From NCBI GenBank assembly GCA_023053545.1, contig JAKZAN010000006.1, positions 7,197,001-7,261,000 of the forward strand: 64,000 nt of DNA, written 5' to 3'. Origin of the DNA: Lepidurus packardi. Taxonomy: Eukaryota; Arthropoda; Branchiopoda; Notostraca; Triopsidae. Under the pieces are notes generated by a model. The model made no database searches, was not told where the DNA came from, and worked only from the letters and a program-made list of their open reading frames with translations. Both the position numbers and the translations under genes were made by a program. Positions 23,268 through 36,154 of this stretch are shown one piece after another (the stretch's first letter is position 1; each line of letters starts with the position of its first letter).

Positions 23268-26200
23268 AAGCCTGAAACGATGCTACATATGTGGATTGCG
23301 GACACAACTCTCTGTCGTAGATTGTGTTACATGCTTTTGAGGACGCGCAGCTTGGCTCGGTTTTTGGACGACGTCTATTGCAATGGCATTGGAAAAAGCG
23401 ACCCCACTTTTCTTTCTAGATGAGTCGCTGCTGCGCTATATGCCCCAACTTTACACAATAGTAATCTCCCTCCTCCCCAGGTTCATCGTTTTCACCCCAC
23501 ATTCGTTTCTCTCTTTTTTTCTTCCACCTTTTTCCTGGCTTTTGTCCAGCCATAACTGACGGGACAAAGCTTATATATCCAGCACGTGCAACCGACAGCT
23601 CGAGCAAGAAAAAAGCCTATTACTTCAAATGTCGGCACGGTCCTTTATAATAAACATACCTCCAGATCTTCGATGCCGTATGGGGCGACATTATGCTTCC
23701 ATAATCGCGACTTACAGCATTGGAGTTACCCTTATACACAAACCACTCGCAGGAAACATACGGACTGTGGTTGAGGTTTTACACTCTATATCGGCTATTT
23801 AGCTCTGACAAACTTCCTGACGTTACCAAAAGACCCCTGAAAACTTGACAAGAATACAAAAAAAAATCCAAATTTGCTAACTTCCTGCAAAACCAAGGGC
23901 TCAATGATAGTATAGCATTGGGGGAAAAAGTTGCCCCAATCCTTTTTCAGAATCCCTGACTTGATGACAAGTCTAGTTTCCGGTCAGTTCCGTTCGGGTG
24001 CTTTACCACTCACAATTACTGCAATCTTCTTATTAACAAACTAATGCACTGATTTGTTCTTTGGGCAGTCAAGCTTTTTGTAATCTGGGTGGGAAATTTT
24101 GTGATTTAACTCTTTCCCTTTACGCTAGACTGGAAGCTGGAAGTCAGCGATGCTTCCGGCTTATGTTAACACGCAGAGGGGATGTTTCCAGCCGCATCGC
24201 AGATAGGAACTAAAAAAATTCACTCAGTTTCGATTTCCAAAGTTTAAAAAAATAAAATAAATAAAACCCACGATTGCCATAGAATTGCGCGTAACCAATC
24301 CTTGTAGCCAAAAAGTTCTGGGGACAATAACGTTTATCGGGGCAAAAGGGTGCAGGTGTGAAGACGGAGGGTGGAGGTTATTCAGAAGTCAACTTCGCTT
24401 CAAAGTTATGGCTTTTTTCCCTTTTGGTTACGCAAATGGACAGCCAACGTTTCCATAGTCGTTGGGTCTTGTAAGAGCAAAAAAACGAATTAAAAAAAGG
24501 AATAGGAACGAAATGAATAGCTTTCTTTTTTTCTTTTTTCTATGGATGCCTGCTGCCTTAAACTGACCGCCTCGCTTTGAAAATCGATGACTGCCTTTTT
24601 TAAAAGAGAACAAAAAAAGGAAAGGAAAAACTTCCCTTTGGAATGAGAGGAGAACGGGGTGCAGCAGCATCAATTCTTTTCCGTTTTTTTTTTCTTCTGG
24701 ACCCGAACACCCCCAAAACCAAGGGAGAAACGGGTGGGGGTAACAGTATTGACCAAGTTACAGTGTAGGTTGGCACATAAATTGGAAGGAGGACCATTTT
24801 TTCGGCTGTCTGCCTTGTCTCCAAGTCACTGCGACCTCAAGATCAATTGCTTCTAGCCAAGATCTAACCAAAGAAAAAAAAATACCTATAAGGACATAAA
24901 CTTTAAAGAAACATTCCTGACTACCACGTTTCCCTTGTGCTCCTCCCTAAACTCCGAATTTTTTTTTGGAAAAGCTATAATGAGTCTGTTAAGCCAATAC
25001 AATTTTTAAAATTTGGGCTCGTTTCAAGGACTTTCGCGCTTTTTTGCTTTTTGGGGGGGGGGGGGGGGGGATTCTATGTCTGGGCTGTCTGGGTTTTCTA
25101 GAGATGCTACTTTCGCTTAACAACACATGTGGGTATTTTTCAAAGATAGAAGATTAACCCTTTCAAGTTAGCCCCTGTTGTCCCTTTAGTCTAATCTCCC
25201 GATCCCGTCTACTTCCCCACATACCGATCCTCTCAGCAATGTTACTTCGACCTAAATGACTCCTAAGCCCGGGATAACAAGACTACTTGAACGACACTTG
25301 GCTTGACCACAATACGATGCGAGTATGGCATGGCACGGAAGCTCGGTGCATTTTTTACGCCTTGCCTGCTCGTAATAATCAAATTGGTTCCTTTTCCTAT
25401 ACTCCTCCAAGTTCTTGAGAAGATGCCTCAAACCACCCACGCTACAGTTTAAAAAAATAAGAACCCAGAAAAACGGATTAGTCCTGTCCCAGAGCTGCCG
25501 CAATAATGGCAACCTCTTGACAGAAACCCCAAAACCCACCGACGATCCAATAGACTTTTTTTCTCTTCAAGAGGGATAAAAAAGGTGAGCTTGAGAGAGC
25601 TTTACACGTATACAGTTTGTATCAAATACCTAACTTGTTCCTGTAAAGAGATTACACTCTTAACCTCGGCTATAAAGTATCCACAACACTGAAAAAGAAC
25701 GGTTTCAGCTGCTCTTGGGTTCCCCCTTATAAATTCTCAACAAGACGTTTATACACATAGAAACTATTACAGAAGCACGCTCACAAAACGGGGGTTTTAT
25801 TTCCAGATGAATATAATGATGGGAAAAGGTGGACGTATTGTTATACTGCCCTTATTGGAGCTTATAACCCGCCCCAATGCTAAAAAAGGAATAGAAGATT
25901 TTTTTTATAAAGAATATGAAGGAGAGCGCCTCGTGCTGCTCCCTTATTGGCGCCTAGCATCGTGTTTTATGGCTTGTCATAAAATAATGCAAGCCCGACC
26001 AGGAGGGGGAGTGGATGATTACTTATGCAGAGCTTTCCATCTCTATTGGTGGGTAAAAAAAGGGCTGGTAAAACACACATGGGCATGCCGAGAAGGATAA
26101 CTATTTTCACTTTTCCCCTGCGCTCCCAGAACGCATCCTGAGTTATATGGAATAGAATTACTGATACAAAAACTTTCACGACTCGACTTTTTGGGTGTAA

Positions 26201-28516
26201 ACAAGAAAGTTGAGCTCTCACGATGCTTCAAACTAATAAGTGGGTCATACCCGACTAGTCTGATCTCGTAAGGTCGGCCAAAATGATTATGCACATATAG
26301 ATCAAGCCCTCGGGCTGTCTGGACGAATTTGCGTACGTTCGAACCTTTTTTGCGAACCAATTGATGAGAAAGGATCTACGAGAACCTCATAAATGGCTAC
26401 TCTATTAATGTAAAAGGTAGAATATCCAAGCAATTCAGACATACATGCCATTCTGCTTGAGTGAAGTTTTGACCGTCTGGGGTGAATCTTGGTCAAAATA
26501 GGCTGCACATTGACCACAATGACCCTGTTGGTCCATAAAGGATCGTCGTGAAAAAAAAAAAGTCTGGTATTTCCTGTGAGCATTTCTCCTTTTACAGAAG
26601 GAATATGGGATTTGCTTACACTAATTTCTACTTGATTACCTAAGCACAAAAACAAGTTTATGTTTAAAGAAGGAAGTAAAAAAAAAAAAAACCTGACAAG
26701 TCTATACAAAACTGACAAGGTCTCTTTTAGGTGACACTCATCAGTCATTCGTGTTACATGTACTTCAAAAATGCGGAGGTTCTGCGCTTCCTTGATATAA
26801 AACTCTCATTCATCATAAGGGTCGTAACCAAACGGATCTAAAAAGTTGACTAACTACATTAGTGACAGTGCTAAAACCCCTGTATCCTCCCCCGTCTGCC
26901 AAATATTTCTTCTCTTAGCTCGCTGTGTAGTTTTCTATTGAAAGAAAAAAGTCCCATTCCAGAGAATACTCCATTGTGGGGCTTTTATGACCGCGCACAA
27001 AAGTTTGCTTTCTAGCAGCTCGATCAAGCGCCTTACAATAGCGCGTGCTATATAGAATATTCTCCAAAATTCGGACTTCTATTAATAGTAATACCCCTCC
27101 TTTTTGGTCTTTTTGGGGTATTTTTTGGGAGGTACTTTACAGCGACTTGCTTCCTGCCAATACAAGACAAAAATCTTCAAAAACTAGACTTTTACCCTCA
27201 GCTGTTGGCGACTAATGGAAACGTACCGTACAGCACTTGATGGAATCCACATTGGCAACGTATTTAGTTGCTTTGCAGCTTGCATGGAATGTGTTAAACA
27301 TAGCAGAAACAGCAAAGGGACATACTTTGCATTACCTCCTGCGGAATTGCATAAAGCGTTACGGGGAACAAGAGCTTAGTACTTTGCACACACGTTTTGT
27401 ACCGAGCCGGGATATCCGACAACCCAGAATCCGTTAGGGTCCCCAGTAGTTTTTGTTCTTTCACATTATGAAGCGGAGTAGGCGTGGGAGGAATATGCAA
27501 AGCCGCTTTTTGTTCCATCCCAGGGACAATATGCGCAGAATAGCTCAGCTCTACGTAGGTTCACTTGATTGTTGTCTGGAAAACTGAAGGACACAACGTA
27601 AACGTACTACAAACCATACGACCCGCATGTAACGTTTACATACAGTCCAGTCTTCCCCAAGGAAGACAGTATTACGGAGTTGAAAGAAAGGTTGTTAGAA
27701 ACAAAAACGAAAGAGTATTGTTGTAGGAGGAATTGGAATTCGGGGGGAGAATGTACAAGACTAGTAACGATCACAGATGGCCCAAGTCTATAAAATCAAT
27801 AATTCTAGAAAAACCCATAGGGTGAATGTGTGTGGGAGTTATCAGGCCTATTCCCAAATTGACCCACATTATATAAACGGAAGGCAACAACATAACAAGA
27901 GCTTCCTGTGAAAACACAATTTTCCCCTACTGAAATTTTCCTTGATCGCCAAAACAAAACACAAGGCCTATTCTCTCTTTTCCGAAATGTCCCTGGCCTA
28001 CACATGGACAGCGAAAGATCTTACTGTCCATGTTGGTGCTCCCATTTGTCAAACTCCGTCAAGCTGCATTGTTTACACCTGATTGATTCCCTAACAAAAT
28101 GCGCAACTGTCATTTTAGGTTCCATTTGAAGTCTCGGCAGGCCGTGGATTCATTTCAATTGTCTGCTTATGAAATAAGACAGTTTCATATTCCCTTTCCC
28201 TGTCCACTTAGACACCGTAAAAAGTATTGTAACCTTACAATACAGAAATGTAATTTTTCTGATGATACTCGAGTTGGAGCGCGACAAAATTTCCCAAAGT
28301 CTAATAACGAATTACTTCCAAATAAAGTTTTCATATCAATAATGAAAAAATATCTTGCAAAATAAAAAAAAATAAAAAATATGAAAAGTATCTTAAATAA
28401 AAATATAATAATATCTTAAATAGCTTACAATGCAAAATGTACAAAATTCTACCTTAAAAATTTTAAGACTATAATTCTACAATAACGATCTTAATTTCCC
28501 AATTAAAAAAGTTAAG

Positions 28517-28569
28517 TGTGGTGTTCACTACTCTGCACCAGATGCAAATACAGAGTAATGAACACCACA
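28517..28569. repeat. Foldback with 18-bp arms and 15-nt loop
   Basis: gtggtgttcactactctg (28518-28535) pairs with cagagtaatgaacaccac (28551-28568) at 17 of 18 positions, and one more T-A pair closes the base. The stem is conspicuous inside an AT-rich stretch. It could be a tiny transposon footprint, a structured RNA element or a two-sided protein site. Confidence 0.75.
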
Positions 28570-29633
28570 AAAAGATGTACTTTTTAAAATTTGTTATATT
28601 CAATACGGAAACACACCAACTTGACTAGGGTAAAAACTAACGAATCTTAAAAGAAATGTACTAACAGATCTACTTTCATTTTGCCATCACGACAAAGTAT
28701 TTCAACTTCACACTCCCCACGTAAGATTGGATGGGATGGGAGGATTCCCACGCTAACACTATAGCAAATAGGAGAAACGGACAGAGAAAAAGGTTAAAAT
28801 TTCCAAAAGAAAGGGAAAAAGAGTCCAAACGTACGTGGACAGTACATGTGTGTGTAGTGTGTGAAGCAATAAAGCGAAGTTAGGGGGGATTTTGGATTTG
28901 ATTCTTTGCGGTACAACTGCTGCACCAGAACCATTGCAAGCGGACTGGACATTGGTCACCTCTATTGTTCGCGTTTTCGCACCCTAATACTTCACATTAA
29001 TTGCCATCAACATCCCTTGATCTCTAAAACCAAACTGACGCAATAATAAAAGGAGCCCGAACCCTCGCGAGGCCCATAAATTTCTCCACATGGTTGAACT
29101 ATTCTAATCTGACTTGCACTGACCAGCACAGTGAGGCTTTTCGCTTCACGAACTTCGATCAAGTCATTTCAAAAGGCTCGATTAAACTCACTTACCAGTT
29201 TTCCCTTGACTTTTTACAATTTCACAGCTGACGAAAAACCCTCCCTTGGCCCTTTCTCCCAAATGAGCTCCAATTCCAATTTTACCTCTCTCTCTCTCTT
29301 TCTCCCTCTTGACCATATGCTAATAACCCTTTCAATTTATTTTGATGCCATTATGACGCTTTACAAGAGCAGCTGAACTCCTTTTCTGTAATTGTGCTGC
29401 GTCCGAGCGAAAAACCTCAAATAAGGGGGAGGGAGAGCAAGATTATTGTCCAAGCAGTGTGACATTCTAGAGCGTGGGAGTGGACCGATTAAAATAAATC
29501 TAACTCGCTCGGCCAAACGGGATGTATCTATGTGTGAATGTGTGTGTGTAGGTCTTCTGGTCAGCGTCACCGAAAAAGCGTCGCCTGAAGTATAAAGGCG
29601 TTGTTTCGGCCCCAAAACTTGTGGACAACCAAG

Positions 29634-29665
29634 GGGTCAGCAGATGGTCAAGGGTCACGTGACCT
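29634..29665. promoter_or_regulatory. Dense nuclear-receptor half-site cluster with E-box palindrome
   Basis: GGGTCA (29634-29639), TGGTCA (29645-29650), GGGTCA (29652-29657) and TGACCT (29660-29665) lie within 32 bp. The pair TGGTCA-a-GGGTCA is DR1-like. GGTCACGTGACC (29653-29664) is a perfect 12-bp palindrome containing CACGTG. Confidence 0.4.
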
Positions 29666-31548
29666 GGCTTTTCTTCTCTACCATTGTTGGCACGTGGTTG
29701 TTAGTGTCCCTTTTTGCAACAAAGGGGTTAGATGAAAGGAGAGCTTGACCACCACCAATGCGCGGCCCCCGCAAGGGCGCCATTATCAAGTCTGTGTGAT
29801 AATACTTTTATATAAAACCCAGGATTCTGGACCAACAGTAGGGTTTTGGCTGGTCATTTATGTAACTGAAAAGCCATAAGTCTCCCAAGAGGGACTTTTT
29901 GATTTTATCAAAAAGGGGGATGGTAAATGGTTTGCATTAATTTTCTAATACGGTTTCATCGACTTTGGTGTCCGCTTCTAACCAATTCGCAAGGGCCTCT
30001 CTTTCGATCCTTTCGAAAACGCTGTGCTGCAAAATGCATATAACGGTATAATAGAATCGAATAGCTTGATCACTTTTCCCAGGGGTATCCCCAAACTGGT
30101 CCTAAGAGCCTGATTGATCTGCAATTCCCAAAGAACCTTCAATTCCTTAACTCCTCAGTTATGTGTTTTGTCACATTAGATGATCAAAGATCAAAAACCC
30201 TCCGCTCGAAAGACCCTGCTGGGTCGACAAGCCCCACGAAAAGCAACTTTTGGGGAATTTTAATTGGAGCTGATTTCCCAGAATTACTTTTTTTTGCAAT
30301 CCTTACGAAACCTCTATATAAGGCTCCCTTTATCAATATACGACTCTTGGGTTCCAAAACCTGTGTAAACGCTTCAACTTATTGCAGTGAGGCGACATTA
30401 AAGGCTCCGGAAAATCAAAAAGGGCAAACCAACCTATAATATACAACAAGCAAGGCAGCCAGGGAAAAAGAAACACATTAGCTGAACTGCGGAGAAGTTA
30501 TAGGGCGAAATGGGCTAAGGTGGAAACTTCGTCCTATATGCTAGTTGAACAAATAAATACTAAACCTGAGCCTAGAAAATAGCGCCACCCAGTCGCATAT
30601 ATTAACTGGTGTTTACTTGGTTTTCTATAGACTATATGCCTTTTAGGACATTGCAGCATTCTCCTCCCCTCCCCCACACACAAACACATATACTGCACTA
30701 TACGCAATAGCAAAGTTTAGCCAAATTTTTGTTTAGCACAAGTTGTAATCTATATTTCTCTCCCCCCAGTTTTGGTGATAACTTAAGCAAACGTTAGCAT
30801 GAGGGATATGTACCCTTGGCATTTTTAGTGCAGGTTTGCAGTTATTGCAGTCCCGAAAACACGCAGGTAAACTGTAGATAAAAGGGGTTCGAGGACAAGC
30901 ATAAGCAGCCAACAACATTAAGAGCCTGATAATATGGTGGGTGAAAACGTTACGTGTAGTAGCATAGCGAAAAGGTTTTTCGGCCTCTTTTACCCCGTTT
31001 TCTGCAAAACTAGCACGGTCGACGAACTCCTTGCGTTATTTGCTTCGCTATCTATCAAAACCAACGGCAACTTGTTTTTCTTGTCAAGTTTTCTACAGTT
31101 ACCCCCCAGGCCATAAGACGTTACCCTGTGCTTACAGCATTGTGGGTTGAGGTTTTACCCGCTGCAGGATTCTGCAAATTCTGTAAACCATCATCACCAT
31201 CATCATCTTAGGGACTTAAAGGATGCCCAACGCAAAAATAAGAAGCCCAGGGGACACACAACAATACCTCAATATGGGTCCAAGATAATGAGGGGGGAAA
31301 GCGTTTTCCTTTTATCGGGCATAACCAAAAAATAATAGTTTACGATAGCTTATCCTCTTACCTCGTTATAACCCTAATACACTTCCCAATCTACTCGGCT
31401 TTTTTCTCCTTTTTTTCCCCCCCAAAAAACGACTACATCGGTTTGGTTTTCCTATATACTTGAACGCATCAGATTACTACACTAAGTAGTTTTGTCAATA
31501 GATAGATTTCATTGTTAGCAACAATTAAATGTTTCTTTTACGCGCTTT

Positions 31549-31690
31549 CTGGTGAAGTCGTTAATATAATAACTAGTAATAAAGTAACTAAAAATACAAT
31601 AACTAATAACTACAATAATAACTGGTGAAATCGTTAATATATTTTTAAAAATGTTCTAAAAAGCTAACTGGTGAAGTCGCTCTTTGACTG
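31549..31690 (+). repeat. Three scattered copies of ctggtgaa(g/a)tcg
   Basis: ctggtgaagtcg, twice followed by ttaatata, occurs near 31549, 31622 and 31667. The intervening sequence is AT-rich (aataactaataac-type). It looks like a decayed minisatellite. Confidence 0.5.
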
Positions 31691-33140
31691 TTTTTAGCTG
31701 GATACGACTGTACTTTTTTGCAAATATAAAACCTCAGCTTTACCATCGATAAAACTATTTAGTGCAATAATCTAATACGTTCAACCATATAAAGTACTAT
31801 AGAAAAAACAAAGTACTATAGAAAAAAAGTACTATAGGTACACGTGTTTTTGTCTGGAAAGGGTTTCAGTTTCTCATGTCTCATGGAGTTAGCAAACGAC
31901 ACTTCCTGTTTTGCTGGTAAGGAATTTACGTCATTGTCCCGTACCATTTTACCTTGCCAATGCAATTGTCTATTCTTTTGCGTTTGCAAAAGGAGGTCTG
32001 TTGTCCATTTTTCACATGTACCCACACGCCCATAGGCTTCTTTTTCGTGGAACGGTGGAGCCTATCTAACCTGTGAAGACTTTTCCCCTCAATTGAGGAG
32101 TTTCGTCTTGCTTTTCTCGCGGTCGTGGTCCCCCTAAACAACCCGCTGAGAATGCGAATTGTATTGCGAAGCGATAGATAGATTTGGGTTTTTGCCGCAT
32201 CCGCGAGAGAAAGAGGCTGCGTGCAGTGCATGCTAAAGGTGTATGTACCCCATCCCATTGCACATTATCATCGTCATCATCATATAAGGAAAAAGGCTCA
32301 GGACGCATGCAAGTTCAGAGACAAAATACAAGGCCCAAGCGGATTTCTGCCCACAAGGCAGTCTTCTTCTCTTTTAACTAAAAGAAAGTAGGCGATTCTC
32401 TCTTTCTCTCTCTTTTCTTTTTTCTTTTTCTCGTGACTTTGCTTGCAAAAGCCTCCTCGTTCTCTTAAGCCGGCAGTACACACATATATCGTGTGTGTAT
32501 GTGTGTCCCTTTGGCGCCCGATGCAATAAACAGGGAAAAGGAGGTCGTTGCACTTAACTCGCCAAAATGTGCAATGCAATCGACGCACTGACTCAGCCGA
32601 GAAAACTTGGAAAATACGACTTTGTTTTAGCAACTGTTTTCTATCATTTGGCAAGTGTACCCAAAAACCTTTAAGGGGCTACATTTGCTATTGCTGCCCG
32701 CATTTACTTCTATATCGCCCGTCAACACCTCTCACACCTAACTTCCTTTGGCTTGGTATATACGCTATACAAACCGGCAGCAGCAATACAAAACCCGAAC
32801 CCCTCTCTGTCCCGTTTGGTTGTTTACACACAATAACATAGTGTACGCAGTGCATGTAAAGTCTCATTAACTCCTGCGGTTATTCTTGCTCTATACATCT
32901 GCAATTAGTCCTCAACGTTTCCATGCCAGCCGACTCTTTAGGACCCCAAATAGCACAACTTTTGACCCTTTTTAAACAAAGCAAAAACTGGCCCAGACCT
33001 CCAAGTCGGATTAAATTCTGCTAAAATAACTTGGCAAAGAAAAGCTTCACTACAGTAACCCCTTTTAGGAGCGTATATACTGTCCATCTGTTGTGTCGGA
33101 AAAGCTTCGTTTATGGTCAGCAGACGGAGACGGTAACCCT

Positions 33141-33156
33141 TGACCTGACATGACCT
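33141..33156 (-). promoter_or_regulatory. Perfect DR4 nuclear-receptor element
   Basis: TGACCT, gaca, TGACCT reads on the minus strand as AGGTCA, tgtc, AGGTCA, two perfect hexamers with 4-nt spacing, followed by AAGG. It is the second perfect DR4 in the gene-free region and lies 3 kb upstream of the PKD-domain gene. DR4 sites are typical of RXR/USP heterodimers. Confidence 0.4.
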
Positions 33157-36154
33157 GAAAATAGACTGCTCCACATTCTAAATGGGGAGGCGGGGGGCTT
33201 AGTAGATCCTCTTGAAAACAGCCGCGTTACACGTACACACACATGAAAAGCAAGCAAACCCAGCCACTGATGGGGGGTTCTTGTGGTTTCTGCTCCAAAT
33301 TTCAATTCAATCAGCCTAGCTGATCATTGAAAAGAATAAGGCGACCTGTGACGACTATATACTATGCACAGGGTACACCATGAAGAGATCAAAGGGTTGA
33401 TGTTGATGGAAAAGGGGCTCGTGTCCGATGCCCCTCTTGGAAACGGGAGCAACATCGTTACCAATAATAGAGCAGTTCAAGGTGCACGGTATAGATATAG
33501 ATATATATGTGTATGCATCTGCTCTGCGAATTATAACGGAATTCTGGATGTGTATAGTAAGTAATACAAAGCCAAATTGTTGCTGGCGGTCTTAAAACTT
33601 GGGTGTCTGCTTGTGGAAAGGTCTGAAAAACCTGGTTCGCCACCACATGACCTCTTTTTCGCTAAACACAACTCGACCTTATAAGAGGTCAAACAAGGTA
33701 AACGACTGACAAAAACCAGTGGATCCAATAGAGATCACGCTTCCAGCGATAGAAAAGCTAATAAGAAGATGGGAACGATCGTACGACCAAGTTTCAGGGA
33801 ATCGAGGCCCCAAACGTCTTCAACAGTATAGATGGGCTAAGAGTGTTTTGTCGCCCCAGTCATATACCAAGATGGCATTAGTTTTCGCAATAGACAATCT
33901 TATCTACAATTACGAAAGGTAAATCCCCCAATCCCCCATGCCTAGGGAAAGTTCTATCACCTTATTTTCTGGGAATATTACCCCAACAAGTCGACAAAAT
34001 TCGACAAGGATCTATAGTTATGTCACACAGATCCCTTAGTCGTGTTATAATGAGTCCGAAGATTCTACACTTGAAAGCTCCCAGTAGGGGCACAAATACG
34101 CTTTAAAGTTTTAATTTCTTGTATGAGCCCTTTTTCACCCTTTTTAATTCCGTAGCGTTTTCTGCAAGTTCGCTCAAGCAAAAACCCAAAGAGTTCATGG
34201 ACCCTACATAACAAGACTTTTGGGCCCGATAAGGCCTTGAAAGTCTTTTTGCAAGTTTTAGCTTACACGGTAAACATTCTGGAAGAAAGATGAGAAGAAC
34301 GCGGGGCCCTTTTTGTTGTGTATGTTACCCTATTCTCTCCGTATATCCTTTTTCCTCTGATCATCGCAATTCCACACAGCCTTTATACCTTTTCATGTTA
34401 CTTCCTTTTTACTGACCCTTTTTGTAATTTCCCACAAGGCCAATACCTCGTAGGGGTTTGCCAAATTAACAAAAGCGGGCAAAGCCGTTGAACGAACATG
34501 TTATGGCGGAAAAATTGCATTCTCGGGTAGACGTTCACATCATGTGTTTTCGGCGTGCTTCAATGGAGACTTCATCCTTGACTGGTATTTTCGCAAAAGC
34601 AGTCTCAGCCATGTGCGGTAGCAGAACGTCATTATCATTCAGGCCCGTAAGTTTGGTACGATACGTCCTGACGTGACACAGGTGTGCCGAATTTGTTCAG
34701 ATAGAACACCCCCACCGCTGTTGTTTCCCTGATGTGGGTTTAGGAATATAGTTCATTATCTGCATCCATCCCCCAAATATTGCTATGGCTTGCAGAAAAG
34801 CGTATCCATATGTTCTGAGGTCGTACAGGTTTAATGTTGTAATGTAAAATATAGTTACTTGTTTTCAGTTTAAAAAAAAAAGAAAAAAAAGAAGCAGAGA
34901 AATCTGCAGACTGCATAGAAGCACCGGACCAGTCATACAAACAAGATTTATAGGAGGACCTTGACTGACAAGTTGTTGTTTTAATCAGCAGGGTTGCTAG
35001 CTGCTTTACCGGACGATGTTGTCTGCATAAAAGACACCCGTGTCAGTCAAAGCCATACTATGCCAATCATATACGTTAGCGTGACACACCAATTGAGTTT
35101 TTATACGCTTCTTTTTTCCTTGCAGCAAAGGGTCTTTCGTATACACCCTTAGCCCCCAGGAAAAAGAAAACTGGTTAGTCATTTAGAGCTGACATTTGCC
35201 AAAGCTACCTTATGCCAGTTATTTACTAGCTATCAGAGCTATGAAGGTTACGTCCCAATCTTTTCGACACTAATTAAGTATTATTATAACAAATCAACTC
35301 GTTGAACTCGTTGACAAACGTTTAATAAAGACAGTAAGAAAGGTGAGCTGACATGGCATTCCTTTCGAGTTTCATTACATGCAACACGTTCAGGATTTTT
35401 CCTTTGTTTTATCACTATCCTGTTTTAAATCATTCCAACAAGGGGAGTATTTGTTCATATAAAAGTTTGTGCCTATAAAAGTTATAACTATTTTTTACTA
35501 GCACACTATAATCGTAATCGAATATAACAACTAAGATAATTATGTATGAAAGCAGCTATCCTAAGCATTTTGAGGATTTGAACTCGTTGACATATTAACT
35601 ATTATAAAACAATAGAAAATTACAAATATCTTACGGTGAAAGAACGCGGAAATACGCCACCCTCTTTTACCGTATAGCTACCGAGAAGAACAGATGCATG
35701 AATCAATGTGAATAACCTAAGTCGGAAGATTAAAAATGTTACTAACGTAGGAAATACAGATACGATTTCTAATAATCATGGTTTCGATAAGAAAACAGAT
35801 GCACGAATTAATATAATTCCTTGGTCGTAGTTATAAACAAGTTTTTAATGAGTTCGCCAATCACAATCCAGATCACGAGGCATTTTTGGTGAACTAACAT
35901 TCAAGGTATGCCATCTATTGGGCATTTCTCTAGTAAATAAGAAGTTGCGGCCATTTACGAAGTGTCAATCAAAATAAATAGACATGTGCAATACATACGT
36001 TTGATATTTTAAGTGCTTAGGTATCTCTTTCGTAGAACTATTCAGTACGAGCTACAGGTGCAGGTTTGGTGGCGTACAAATCATCTTGCGAATGCATTGC
36101 CAACCTGAGATTCATAATCATACAAGCTAAAACCTACGTGAACGTGTTCTTGAA

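Larger units (their letters stand above)
6432..36154. other. 29.7 kb intergenic region upstream of hunchback
   Basis: I found no protein gene here. Open frames are short (mostly under 110 codons), overlap on both strands, lack recognisable motifs and are rich in homopolymer-coded residues. The hunchback 5' UTR exon(s), promoter and enhancers are expected in it, because a minus-strand acceptor (ttttgtag) sits at about 6433 just before the coding exon. I could not place the upstream donor. The stretch also contains local tandem and direct repeats, foldbacks, runs of 12-18 G or C, and clustered AGGTCA-like hexamers, each listed separately. No tRNA or rRNA gene was recognised. Confidence 0.6.

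Noticed and set aside
25807..26100. 97-codon plus-strand frame beginning with clustered methionines
   Set aside because: No family match by eye and no evidence of flanking exons. It could be a genuine small protein, but I cannot support it.
26221..26290. Possible 5S rRNA fragment (gactagtctgatctcgtaaggtcgg)
   Set aside because: Only a loose similarity to the eukaryotic 5S internal region. The promoter boxes and ends do not match.
26302..26748. 148-codon minus-strand frame in the gene-free region
   Set aside because: Poly-F/poly-L stretches come from homopolymer tracts, and there are no motifs or splice partners. It is the longest of many such frames in AT-rich DNA.
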